Positions 25,611 through 32,900 of a stretch of 64,000 nt of DNA are shown piece after piece (position 1 is the first letter of the stretch; each line of letters opens with the position of its first letter). Source of the stretch: Herbaspirillum autotrophicum (GTDB lineage Bacteria; Pseudomonadota; Gammaproteobacteria; Burkholderiales; Burkholderiaceae_D). The position numbers were made by a program, and so were the translations under genes. The stretch lies in NCBI RefSeq assembly GCF_001189915.1, contig NZ_LFLS01000015.1, positions 1 through 64,000 of the forward strand, given 5' to 3'. The notes below the pieces were generated by a model. The model saw nothing but the letters and a program-made list of their open reading frames with translations, was not told the DNA's origin and made no database searches.

Positions 25611-26110
25611 ACGGCTGGTGGAAGTTTGGCGCCGGCCTGGTCATCGCAGCCTCGCTTGCCGGTGGCTGTATGTTTGTCAGGCATCAGGGCGACGTCGCCG
25701 GCCGCGCCGCAGTACAGGCGCTGTGGGATGCCGACAAGATCGCACGCACCAGCGCTCAGCTGGCGGCAATCACCGCGCGCGATGCAGAAAACGACCGCGT
25801 GGTGGCCGCGGTGCATGCCGCCTATTCAGAACTGATCAAGGGGAAAGACAATGAAATGGCAAAAGAGCGTCTTGCTGCCGCTGCTACTGAGCGCCTGCGT
25901 CTCGGCGCCGCGTGGTGTGATAGTGGCCGACCTGCCGAAGCCGGCGAAGCAACCGGCGCCGGAAGCAGCAACAGCACCGATTCCGCCGGCCGGGTACTTT
26001 CGGAAAGCCTGGACCGATCTGTTAAGTCGCTGATTCTGGAGACGGAGGAGGTGGCTGCAACAGGGCGGGCTTGTCAGGCGGTGTTGCGGGCGAATGGATT
26101 GATGCCGTAG
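25607..26110 (+). CDS. Rz: Inner-membrane spanin (Rz-like)
   Basis: I start at the GTG at 25607, overlapping the endolysin TGA. The frame is open further upstream but that part is inside the endolysin gene. The 167-residue product has an N-terminal membrane anchor (WWKFGAGLVIAASLAGGCMFV), then a periplasmic helical region rich in Ala, Glu, Arg and Asp, as in Rz proteins. With Rz1 it fuses the inner and outer membranes at the last step of lysis. The Rz1 frame lies wholly inside it. Confidence 0.82.
   Translation: MNGWWKFGAGLVIAASLAGGCMFVRHQGDVAGRAAVQALWDADKIARTSAQLAAITARDAENDRVVAAVHAAYSELIKGKDNEMAKERLAAAATERLRLGAAWCDSGRPAEAGEATGAGSSNSTDSAGRVLSESLDRSVKSLILETEEVAATGRACQAVLRANGLMP
25851..26033 (+). 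CDS. Rz1: Outer-membrane spanin lipoprotein (Rz1-like), nested in Rz
   Basis: A 60-residue frame in a different register, wholly inside Rz as in lambda. MKWQKSVLLPLLLSAC gives a short signal peptide with lipobox LSAC and lipidated Cys16. The mature part is Pro-rich (LPKPAKQPAPEAATAPIPPAG), as usual for Rz1. GGGGAAAG precedes its ATG. Confidence 0.85.
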   Translation: MKWQKSVLLPLLLSACVSAPRGVIVADLPKPAKQPAPEAATAPIPPAGYFRKAWTDLLSR

Positions 26111-26600
26111 GATGGAACTGGTAGCTGATTTGTGTGTGCGAGCAACACATGCACTTAGGTTGAAAAATTACCGTAGTTGCTCAGGGCGACTCTGTTACTC
26201 TTTCCCCAAGTTGTTGGATTTGGACCCCCACTATCCGGTGACTCGATGCAGTACTCTGACTAAAGCGGAGCTGCATTCTTCGCCCCGATCCTCCCCCGGA
26301 GTCGGGGCTTTTTCTTTTTTATAATAAATTGTGTTTTTTGCTTTTGATACAAATCATTGTGCTTTGCTGGTGTCGCCTTATTGGGTTGTGTTGGGATTGT
26401 TGGACTGATGCCGTTGATTTGAAGGGTAGAGGTTGTAGCGGAATAATTTCAAAAATTCAACATTTATGCTGTATGTATACTCAGTTTCGTTTGATTTTAT
26501 GTAATTAAAGCTGGTAATTGATCCATATTTAATTGATTTTTCTTCGTTCGAAACGGATACTGTCTGCCCATACAATATCAATAAAATTAATGGGGGTGGG
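26111..26600. other. Non-coding gap at the end of the late operon
   Basis: The first 210 bases hold no convincing gene and end in the terminator at 26282. From about 26330 the sequence becomes strikingly AT-rich up to the next gene. It contains a LexA-like but imperfect site, CTGT-N8-TCAG, at 26469-26484, and a good Shine-Dalgarno (TGGGGGTGGG) at the end. An opposite-strand frame in this AT-rich part overlaps the downstream gene and looks spurious. Confidence 0.5.
26282..26320 (+). terminator. Terminator closing the phage late operon
   Basis: GCCCCGA (26282-26288) pairs perfectly with TCGGGGC (26302-26308), with an inner CTCC/GGAG stem, followed by TTTTTCTTTTTT. Confidence 0.85.
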
Positions 26601-27134
26601 ATGCCTTTTGAAACAAAAGAATTTGACGAAAAGTCTTGGCAGAAAACGCACGATAGTTGGTTGAGCGATTTGGACACAACTCAGGCGGTTTCGCCGGTTG
26701 AAGTTTACAAGGCCCTTGAATTTGCTAAGGAAAACGCAATATACAATGATGAAACCAAAGAAACCGTCGCATATGGTATCTTTGAGGGGCGGAAGACAAT
26801 TGCAAGCGCGATCGCGAACCTGATTGTCTCTCGTACTGGGCGTCGATTTTTAAAAGTTCTTGATGTCAATGTTCGCCCATCCATCGAGGACGGTGCAAAT
26901 ACTGAGAACATTAAGGATAGTAATACGGTCATAGAATTGTACGTTACCGCCATCATTGGAGCGATTGAGTTGACTCCAAAGCACCGTGCAAGTGTCGTTA
27001 AAGTATATGGCCGTAGTGCAAGTTTTATGCAGGTTTTGAAGTTTGTTGCTACTGAAATGCCCAAGCGTGCAGCAGCAGGCGGTGCAAATTTTAAGGTGTC
27101 AATCGAAGGTCGTTGGTTAGTTATTAAATTTTAA
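26601..27134 (+). CDS. Unknown prophage accessory protein
   Basis: A 177-residue protein with a charged N-terminus (MPFETKEFDEKSWQKTHDSW), helices in the middle and a mixed alpha/beta C-terminal half with FLKVLDVNVRPSIED, SVVKVYGRSASFMQVLKFVA and GRWLVIKF. The order of strands and helices in residues 75-177 loosely recalls an acetyltransferase (GNAT-like) fold, but no acetyl-CoA loop is evident, so I assign no function. It is markedly more AT-rich than the late genes and lies between the lysis cassette and the prophage end, where lysogenic conversion genes are common. A small gene follows 33 bases later. Confidence 0.55.
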   Translation: MPFETKEFDEKSWQKTHDSWLSDLDTTQAVSPVEVYKALEFAKENAIYNDETKETVAYGIFEGRKTIASAIANLIVSRTGRRFLKVLDVNVRPSIEDGANTENIKDSNTVIELYVTAIIGAIELTPKHRASVVKVYGRSASFMQVLKFVATEMPKRAAAGGANFKVSIEGRWLVIKF

Positions 27135-27167
27135 ACATAATAAAAACAATTAAATAGGAAAATAGTC

Positions 27168-27338
27168 ATGAATACTCCAGTCATCCAAATTGCAGGATCA
27201 TCCGAATCACAAAGGAAAAATGCAACTGAAGCGGTGAAACTCGCTTTTAATGCCGCTGCAGAGCATTTCGGCGTAGTGGAGTTAGCGCGACGTATTTGTA
27301 CACCTAATGACGCGCAGGTATTGAAGCAAGCTGCTTAA
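27168..27338 (+). CDS. Small unknown protein, partner of the preceding gene
   Basis: A 56-residue frame (MNTPVIQIAGSSESQRKNAT...) with an Ala-rich helical middle (AVKLAFNAAAEHFGVVELA) ending QVLKQAA. It starts after TAGGAAAATAGTC and is followed within 25 bases by a strong terminator, so it is the last gene of a two-gene unit. No family recognised. The clean start, stop and terminator spacing support it as real. Confidence 0.55.
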   Translation: MNTPVIQIAGSSESQRKNATEAVKLAFNAAAEHFGVVELARRICTPNDAQVLKQAA

Positions 27339-27362
27339 ACGCTGTTTGAATTGTTGTTAAAC

Positions 27363-27392
27363 AAAGACCCGCGAAAGCGGGTCTTTGTTTTT
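27363..27392 (+). terminator. Strong terminator of the accessory two-gene unit
   Basis: AAAGACCCGC (27363-27372) and GCGGGTCTTT (27377-27386) pair perfectly, 10 bp around a GAAA tetraloop, followed by GTTTTT. Confidence 0.92.
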
Positions 27393-27412
27393 CTGCGTCA
27401 TCCTAGAATGTC

Positions 27413-27458
27413 TTGGTCGGCGATTTTTGTTTGCGATATACTGTGTTTATGCACAGTA
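27413..27458 (+). promoter_or_regulatory. SOS promoter with LexA box
   Basis: TACTGT-N8-ACAGTA at 27439-27458 is a perfect LexA-type palindrome (CTGT-N8-ACAG core). It overlaps a -10 candidate TATACT (27437-27442), with TTGGTC (27413-27418) at 18 bases as -35. LexA bound here would block transcription of the two genes downstream. Confidence 0.85.
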
Positions 27459-27467
27459 TTTGTGAAT

Positions 27468-27710
27468 ATGAAAAACCTTCGTCCATCCATAGAATACAAG
27501 AGGCTCCAAGAGCTTTCGCGCACCAATAGCGACCCAGTGGTGCAGGAATTGCTATGGGAAATTCGACGGTTGCACTTCATGCTATCCCAAGATCTTCAGG
27601 ACATCATTCAAATTCGTATGGCTTGGGCTCAGGAGGTCGGCGGCAATTATGCGGCTATCCATCAGATGCTGTATCGCTTGAAGTCTGACCCGGCGTCATT
27701 CGATGGCTGA
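27468..27710 (+). CDS. SOS-controlled small protein of unknown function
   Basis: I start at ATG 27468 (MKNLRPSIEYKRL), 10 bases after the LexA box; frames reading further upstream would lie in the promoter. The 80-residue, mostly helical protein has LSRTNSDPVVQELLWEIRRLHFML and a WAQEVGGNYAAIHQMLYRL end. It is the first gene of a two-gene unit with the SRAP protein. There is no clear Shine-Dalgarno, so the leader is very short or translation is weak. Function unknown; the SOS box implies production during DNA damage or prophage induction. Confidence 0.7.
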   Translation: MKNLRPSIEYKRLQELSRTNSDPVVQELLWEIRRLHFMLSQDLQDIIQIRMAWAQEVGGNYAAIHQMLYRLKSDPASFDG

Positions 27711-27719
27711 AGTAGAATC

Positions 27720-27737
27720 CTCCCTATCACTAGGGAG
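27720..27737 (+). promoter_or_regulatory. Hairpin hiding the SRAP ribosome-binding site
   Basis: CTCCCTA (27720-27726) pairs perfectly with TAGGGAG (27731-27737) around TCAC. The right arm is the Shine-Dalgarno for the ATG at 27744. The stop of the upstream gene is 10 bases before the stem, so terminating ribosomes could open it. Confidence 0.6.
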
Positions 27738-27743
27738 AGTGCC

Positions 27744-28415
27744 ATGTGTGTCAATTACGCCCCCACCAGGAAAGAACGGATCGATGCACTGGTAAAGGTC
27801 TTCACCACCGGTTTGCCGGATTGGCCAGGCGAGGTCTGGCAAGACTATGCCGCACCGATAATCCGCGCCGGGAATGATGGCGCGCCGGAATTGATCGTCG
27901 GCACATACGGCATGCTGCCCAAAGCGCACATGCCGCCGGCGGCGAAGCACTTCACCACCATGAACGCCCGGGCCGAAACAATCGGGCAAAAACAATCCTA
28001 TTCAAAAGCATGGCGCCAGGGGCAAACATGCCTGTTGCCGACGTCGTGGTTTTACGAACCGAATTACGAATCGGGTAAGGCGGAGCGCTGGGCCATCGGC
28101 ATGGAAGACGGTGCCGAGTTTTGTGTGGCCGGACTTTGGCGCGCGTGGGATGAGCCGGAAGGCGGGCAGTCTTTCTCTTTTACGCAGATCACAATCAACG
28201 CCGACGACCATCCGCTGATGAAGCGATTCCACAAACCGGGCGATGAAAAGCGCAGCCTGGTGATCGTGCCGGCCGGTGAATACGATGCCTGGCTCGACTG
28301 CAAAGATCCGGAGGTTGCGCGATCGATGTTGACGCTCTATCCGGCCAAAGGAATGAAGGCTTGGCCAGCGCCACGCGCATCAAAGAAGGTTGCAACTACA
28401 GAGGGTTTGTTTTGA
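27744..28415 (+). CDS. yedK: SOS response-associated peptidase family protein (SRAP / YedK-HMCES)
   Basis: A 223-residue SRAP protein. Cys2 after the start Met is the residue that forms a covalent bond with abasic sites in single-stranded DNA once Met1 is removed. MNARAET with Asn74, the WFYEPN segment with Glu105 and RFHKPG with His163 match the other active-site positions. It shields abasic sites from breakage. Control through the LexA box upstream fits the family. Many prophages carry such a gene near their end. A host origin cannot be excluded, but it lies on the phage side of the tRNA. Confidence 0.93.
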   Translation: MCVNYAPTRKERIDALVKVFTTGLPDWPGEVWQDYAAPIIRAGNDGAPELIVGTYGMLPKAHMPPAAKHFTTMNARAETIGQKQSYSKAWRQGQTCLLPTSWFYEPNYESGKAERWAIGMEDGAEFCVAGLWRAWDEPEGGQSFSFTQITINADDHPLMKRFHKPGDEKRSLVIVPAGEYDAWLDCKDPEVARSMLTLYPAKGMKAWPAPRASKKVATTEGLF

Positions 28416-28463
28416 TGCGGAGAATTTGAGAGTGGCAGAAAAATGCACACTCCGAAAACAGAA

Positions 28464-28491
28464 AAGGGATTCCAATTGCTTGGAATCCCTT
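28464..28491 (-). terminator. Terminator downstream of tRNA-Lys
   Basis: A perfect 12-bp stem (28464-28475 with 28480-28491) around a TTGC loop. Read on the minus strand it follows the tRNA by 8 bases and is succeeded by a T-rich stretch (TTTTCTGTTTTC). Confidence 0.85.
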
Positions 28492-28499
28492 CGAATGCT

Positions 28500-28575
28500 T
28501 GGTGGGGCGTGAGTGGCTCGAACACTCGACCTACGGATTAAGAGTCCGCTGCTCTACCAACTGAGCTAACGCCCC
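28500..28575 (-). tRNA. tRNA-Lys (anticodon CTT)
   Basis: On the minus strand the 76-base gene begins GGGGCGTTAGCTCAGTTGG and ends ACGCCCCACCA, with CCA encoded. The acceptor stem GGGGCGT/ACGCCCC is perfect. The D-loop AGCTCAGTTGGTAGAGC, anticodon loop CTCTTAA (CTT, lysine) and T-arm GTTCGAGCC are all standard. A good promoter lies upstream and a terminator downstream. Its 3' end faces the prophage, the usual side for tyrosine-integrase insertion. Confidence 0.97.
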
Positions 28576-28587
28576 AACAGAGGCCGA

Positions 28588-28616
28588 ATTATAGTCAGTG
28601 TTTTCTGCCGCCGCAA
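28588..28616 (-). promoter_or_regulatory. Promoter of tRNA-Lys
   Basis: On the minus strand TTGCGG (28616-28611), a 17-base spacer and TATAAT (28593-28588) form a near-consensus sigma-70 promoter. A GC-rich discriminator (TCGGCC) follows, typical of stringently controlled stable RNA genes. Confidence 0.85.
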
Positions 28617-28904
28617 GCTCTTTTTGTTCCGGTGGTGCAGGTTTTGTTTCGAGCGTGCTGGAAGAGCTTGTTTCGTCTGTGTTTGCGGCGTGTGAAGGGT
28701 TTTTATGGTTTGTATTTTTACCGTTGGCCGTTTGGTACCGGCAAGCGTTGTATTTGAATAGCGGGAGACAAGTCATTTCAACTGGTGCGCATTCTTAGGC
28801 ATACATGACACGCCCGTATGGTTTGTCGCCGGATTTTTTGCGGTGACTTGCCCATTTTCAAGCTGAATTTCGGCGTTTCGGTTTATTTCCCATGTATCCA
28901 ATGC

Positions 28905-28957
28905 TTGACAAGTTATTTCCGTCCAGATAAATTACCGCAATACTAAGATATATCTTA
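28905..28957 (+). promoter_or_regulatory. Promoter and palindromic operator for the siderophore-reductase operon
   Basis: TTGACA (28905-28910), 17 bases, TAAATT (28928-28933). A perfect 14-bp palindrome TAAGATATATCTTA (28944-28957) lies where transcription should start, and ACTAAG/CTTAGT repeats (28942-28947, 28965-28970) flank it. A repressor there would block initiation. PadR-type regulators (YqjI) control related reductases in other bacteria; no such gene is next to this one. Confidence 0.65.
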
Positions 28958-29092
28958 ATCATAACTTAGTAATTTAAGCGCAGTCTCCGACATCCCCAGC
29001 ATCAACGCCGCCAGGTGAGTCAAGGTCCGGCCCCCGGGACCGGCTGCCTCTTTTGGCATGCATATGCTATTTATTCTTTGGAGAATCGATTT

Positions 29093-29905
29093 ATGTCCGA
29101 CCGTCCTGACCTGGCTCCCTATCGTGTGCGCCACAACCTGAAATTCCGCATGCTGCAAGTCTTGCGCGTGCAAACACTGACCCCGCATCTGATCCGCGTG
29201 ACATTTACCGGTGACGATCTGGATGATTTTGAATCCGCCTCCTTTGATGACCACATCAAGGTTTTCTTCCCCGCACCTGGCACTGATCAACTCAGCTTGC
29301 CGACCATGGGGCCGGACGGTTTGATCTTCCCCGGCGGCGAGCGTCCTGTGATGCGTGACTTCACGCCACGTCGCTTCGACCGTGCCGCGCGCGAGTTTGA
29401 TATCGAGTTCGCCGTGCACGAAGCCGGACCTGCGGCGAGCTGGGCGCTTCAAGCCAGGCCCGGGCAGACTTTGGGTATCGGCGGCCCGCGCGGATCGCTG
29501 GTGATTCCTGCCGGTTTCGACTGGCACTTGCTGATCGGTGATGAAACGGCATTGCCGGCGATTGCCCGTCGACTGGAGGAATTGCCAGCCGCTGCGCGTG
29601 TGATCGCCATCATCGAGGTGGCTGACCCATCGGCGCGCATGGCGTTCGTGACCAACACCGAGCTGCACGCGGTCTGGTGTTATCGCAGCGAATCCGGCGC
29701 CAGAGGAGCGGCAATGCTGGAGGCCATCCGCGAAACCGATTTGCCGCAAGGTGAAGGCTACGTGTGGGCCGCCGGCGAGTCGGCCAGCATGCGCGCGGTG
29801 CGTCAGCATCTGGTGGCGGAACGCGGTATCGATAAAAAGCGCATCCGCGCCGCGGCCTATTGGCGTCAGGGCGACGCCGGAGTGCATGAAAACCTCGACG
29901 ATTGA
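29093..29905 (+). CDS. Siderophore-interacting protein, ferric-chelate reductase (ViuB/YqjH family)
   Basis: I start at ATG 29093, 9 bases after TTGGAGAA. The 270-residue cytoplasmic flavoprotein has the FAD-binding region (LTPHLIRVTFTGDDL, MRDFTPRRFD with the RxYTxR-like motif, GGPRGSLVIP) and the NAD(P)H half (WHLLIGDETALPAIARRLEEL, YVWAAGESASMRAVRQHL). It reduces ferric siderophore complexes to release iron. An MFS gene follows after 50 bases, probably in the same operon. Iron or nickel control is likely through the palindrome upstream, but no Fur box is evident. Confidence 0.93.
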   Translation: MSDRPDLAPYRVRHNLKFRMLQVLRVQTLTPHLIRVTFTGDDLDDFESASFDDHIKVFFPAPGTDQLSLPTMGPDGLIFPGGERPVMRDFTPRRFDRAAREFDIEFAVHEAGPAASWALQARPGQTLGIGGPRGSLVIPAGFDWHLLIGDETALPAIARRLEELPAAARVIAIIEVADPSARMAFVTNTELHAVWCYRSESGARGAAMLEAIRETDLPQGEGYVWAAGESASMRAVRQHLVAERGIDKKRIRAAAYWRQGDAGVHENLDD

Positions 29906-29955
29906 GATCGCGGGACGCGGGCCATATACGTTGGCCCGCCTGACAAGGAATCATT

Positions 29956-31200
29956 ATGTACACACTCGATGCCGCGCGTGAGCGCCGTCTGTTATGGCTG
30001 CTGGCACTGACGCAATTCACCATCATCATGGATTTCATGATCATGATGCCGCTCGGACCGCAGATCATGACGGCGTTTCAGATTACGCCGGCGGCATTCG
30101 CCGGTGCCGTGTCTGCTTATTCCTGGTGTTCCGGACTATCCGGATTGCTGGCTGCAACCTATATTGATCGCTTCGACCGGCGTCGTCTGTTGCTCACGAT
30201 TTATGCGCTGTTCGTGTTAGCCAATCTGGCCTGTGCGCTGGCGTCCAGTTATCCGCTGTTGCTGGCCGCCCGTGCTTTCGCCGGCATCACCGGCGGTGTG
30301 CTGGGATCGGTGGTGATGGCCATCGTCGGTGACGTGATTCCGGCGGCGCGCCGTGGTGCCGCCATGGGCATCATCATGACGGCATTTTCTCTGGCGGCAG
30401 TCGTCGGGGTGCCGGCGGGCGTGTTGATCGGTGCGCACTTTACCTGGGCGGCACCATTCTTCTTGCTGGTCTTGTTGTCCGGCGTGTTTTGTCTGGCGGC
30501 CTCACGTGTCGTGCCATCGTTGACCCTGCATCTGAGCGGACGGCCGCGGCCACTTGCTGAGGTGGTGCCGGATCTGTGGCGCCTGCTGACCAATCCGCGT
30601 CATATGAATGCCTTTGCGCTGACCTTCACCATGATGGTTTCGCACATGCTGGTCATTCCGTTCATTTCACCGATACTGGTGGCAAATCACGGCGTCTTGC
30701 CCGGGCAATTGTCCTGGCTCTATCTGTTCGGCGGCGCCGCGACACTGTTTACTTCGCGTGCTGTCGGACGGCTCGCGGATCGCTACGGCAGCCGCAATGT
30801 TTTTCGGATCGCAGTGTGCATCTCGGCATTGCCGGTGTTGTTCGTGACGCATTTGCCGGCGTTGCCGTTTATCGCGATGGTCTTGTTCTTTCCGTTTTTC
30901 ATGGTGGCGATGTCGTCCCGCATGGTACCCATGCAGGCCTTGCTGACCACCGTGCCGGAGCCGGCGCAGCGTGGTGCTTTTCTGAGTGCCAACAGCGCGT
31001 TGCAAGCCGTTGGTACTGGTTGTGGCGCGTGGTTCGGCGGCTTGCTGTTATCGACTCAGGCCGACGGGCGCATTGCCGGTTATGGCACGGCGGGATGGCT
31101 GGCGGTGGCGTTGGCACTGGTCGTGGTGTTGTGGGTGACGCGGATCAAATCCACCGCGGATAACCGGACTGCTCTGCCGGGACTGGCAAGCACGGAGTGA
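29956..31200 (+). CDS. MFS transporter, drug/siderophore efflux type
   Basis: A 414-residue inner-membrane protein with twelve predicted helices. MFS landmarks are present: LPQIM-like start (DFMIMMPLGPQIM), the loop 2-3 motif (YIDRFDRRRLLL), RAFAGITGGVLGSVVMAIVGD in helix 4-5, GVPAGVLIG in helix 5, and GRLADRYGSRNVF in the second half. The DFMIMMPLGP start is common in DHA1-type exporters. As second gene after a siderophore reductase it may export a siderophore or its product. A drug or metabolite substrate is equally possible. Confidence 0.88.
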   Translation: MYTLDAARERRLLWLLALTQFTIIMDFMIMMPLGPQIMTAFQITPAAFAGAVSAYSWCSGLSGLLAATYIDRFDRRRLLLTIYALFVLANLACALASSYPLLLAARAFAGITGGVLGSVVMAIVGDVIPAARRGAAMGIIMTAFSLAAVVGVPAGVLIGAHFTWAAPFFLLVLLSGVFCLAASRVVPSLTLHLSGRPRPLAEVVPDLWRLLTNPRHMNAFALTFTMMVSHMLVIPFISPILVANHGVLPGQLSWLYLFGGAATLFTSRAVGRLADRYGSRNVFRIAVCISALPVLFVTHLPALPFIAMVLFFPFFMVAMSSRMVPMQALLTTVPEPAQRGAFLSANSALQAVGTGCGAWFGGLLLSTQADGRIAGYGTAGWLAVALALVVVLWVTRIKSTADNRTALPGLASTE

Positions 31201-31619
31201 CTTGACCGGAAATAACATGGCCGCAGAAATGCGGTTGGCGGTTACTGAAGGATTTCATTGCGCCGTGCACCCGTCAGTCATCCGGCAATGTTCGGGGGCG
31301 AGCCTGTCAAAAAGCGCCATCGTGCTTCAGAACGATGCGCTGTGTCGTTCGTAAACAACTTGTCGTCAGCCGCCAGCGGTGTCGGATGCATGCCGCTGCC
31401 GTGCCTGTCGGTGCCGCGCGGGGCCAGGCGAAGACGCGTTCGCTGCCATTGAGCAAGACTTCAGCCTGACGGATGGTTTTTGTACCTGACAGCCGTGTCA
31501 TCGTGTGGCAATGACTTTCGGGATTGTCGACAGGTGCATGCTCTGGATACGGCGAGGCATCGGACTGCGCAAACCGCACCGGGCTCGCACGAGGCAGACA
31601 GGATGATGGATGATCGGGG
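31201..31619. other. Gap between convergent MFS and AraC-type genes
   Basis: Contains a small CCGCA-GAAA-TGCGG hairpin (31221-31234) without a T-run. I find no credible gene; the frames present are antisense-like with no ribosome-binding sites. A decayed gene is possible but not recognisable. Confidence 0.5.
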
Positions 31620-32681
31620 TTAGTGCGAATTCTGGATCGAGGCAGATATATCTGCTGTCTGGCCGGCGCGTTCAGCCTTGCGATACTCGCAAGGAGAAAT
31701 TGCCATGTGTTTGCGAAACAGCTTGGCCACGTGTTCGCCACTGAAGAAGCCGCAACGGCGAGCGATTTTGTCGACCGGCAGATCGGTTTCCGTCAATTGC
31801 TGACGTACCGCTTCAAGCCGGATCTGCAGCAAGAATTCATGCGGCGTCTGTCCGGTTTCGCGTTTGAATTGACGCTGAAAATTGCGTTCGCTCATGGACA
31901 CCGAGTTGGCGGCATCGATCATGTTGATCGGTTCCGACATATGTTCAAAAAACCAGCGTGACGCTTTTTGTACTTTGCTGTTGCTGACAGCCTGAGGATG
32001 GCGCTGAACGCGCGTGACTGGCGGCGTGTCGCGTCGCCGCTGACATACCACCAGGCTTTCCGCCACGCGTTTGGCGACGGCACTGCCGAGGTCGCTTTCC
32101 AGAAACCGCAACGCCAGGTCGGCGGCCATGCCGACGTCGCTGGTGGTGAAGATGCCATCATCTTCGGTAATCAGTGCTTCGCGTTCGAGGTGAATCTCCG
32201 GAAATTCCTGCGCCAGCTTGTCTTGCAAGGCCCAGTGCGTGGTAGCGCGGCGATTGTCGAGCAAGCCGGCGGCGCCGATGACAAACACGCCGGTACAAAT
32301 GGCAGCGATACGGCGTACCGAGCCGCTCACTTCGCGCAGCCAGTCCAGCAGCAGGGGATCGCGATAGGCGTCGAAATTGCCGGTGCCGCTGGCAATCAAC
32401 AGAGTATCGAATGAATGATTGTCCGGCGGTGGCAGCGGGGCGGTCATGATTTGCACCAGTGCCGAGGAATTCACCATGCCGCCGGTACGCGACAGCAATG
32501 ACATGGTGTAGCCGCTCATGCCGGGAAAGGCGGAAGAAATCAGTTTGTCGCCGACGCCAAAGACATCTGCCGCGCCGACCACGTCGGCCAGAATGACGCC
32601 GTCGAATACGATGATCCCGATATGTTTGATGGATCGACGCTTACTATGTGGTTCGAGTGATTTGCTGCATAGCATTTCCAT
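31620..32681 (-). CDS. GATase1/DJ-1 plus AraC-type transcriptional regulator (FtrA-like)
   Basis: A 353-residue two-domain regulator. Residues 20-200 are DJ-1/PfpI-like: IGIIVFDGVILADVVGAADVF, LLIASGTGNFD, and the elbow AAICTGVFVIGAAGLLDNRRATTHW with Cys129. Residues 240-335 are an AraC helix-turn-helix pair: PINMIDAANSVSMSERNFQRQFKRETGQTPHEFLLQIRLEAVRQQL and IARRCGFFSGEHVAKLFRKHMAISPCEYRK. It senses an unknown small molecule or oxidised species and activates transcription. Neighbouring genes give no clear target. GGGAGC precedes the ATG. Confidence 0.92.
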   Translation of the reverse strand: MEMLCSKSLEPHSKRRSIKHIGIIVFDGVILADVVGAADVFGVGDKLISSAFPGMSGYTMSLLSRTGGMVNSSALVQIMTAPLPPPDNHSFDTLLIASGTGNFDAYRDPLLLDWLREVSGSVRRIAAICTGVFVIGAAGLLDNRRATTHWALQDKLAQEFPEIHLEREALITEDDGIFTTSDVGMAADLALRFLESDLGSAVAKRVAESLVVCQRRRDTPPVTRVQRHPQAVSNSKVQKASRWFFEHMSEPINMIDAANSVSMSERNFQRQFKRETGQTPHEFLLQIRLEAVRQQLTETDLPVDKIARRCGFFSGEHVAKLFRKHMAISPCEYRKAERAGQTADISASIQNSH

Positions 32682-32900
32682 GAGCCGCTCCCTGCAATTC
32701 TTATTTTCTGTATGTCTGAATATTTCTACTAATGTTATTTTTTAGACAACTCATTGTGCATCCGATTTACTTGTCTGACGTATAACTTTTTTTCATGCAA
32801 GAGCCGGCTGCATCAGTATCTGGAATGGCTTGCAACAAGCTGACAAAATTATCAAAAAAACATTTCTTTGCAACATCTCCTTCAATGCGATGAGCTTCAC

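Larger units (their letters stand above)
28576..29092. other. Gap between tRNA-Lys and the siderophore-reductase gene
   Basis: Besides the tRNA promoter and the plus-strand promoter with palindrome near 28905-28957, I see nothing coding. Short frames here lack ribosome-binding sites or are antisense to the tRNA. The leader from the promoter to the ATG at 29093 is about 150 bases and could hold further control. Confidence 0.6.

Noticed and set aside
26469-26484. Second LexA-like site, CTGT-N8-TCAG
   Set aside because: The right half-site departs from ACAG, so it is kept only as a remark; the perfect site is at 27439.
26378-26677. 99-residue minus-strand frame in the AT-rich gap
   Set aside because: Overlaps the start and ribosome-binding site of the gene at 26601 and has no Shine-Dalgarno of its own; AT-rich DNA gives such frames by chance.
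28531-28776. 81-residue minus-strand frame ending GALAQLVEQRTLNP
   Set aside because: That ending is the well-known false translation of a tRNA gene; the frame runs through tRNA-Lys and its promoter.
31201-31619. Pseudogene in the gap after the MFS gene
   Set aside because: No stretch in any frame resembles a known protein, so decay cannot be supported.
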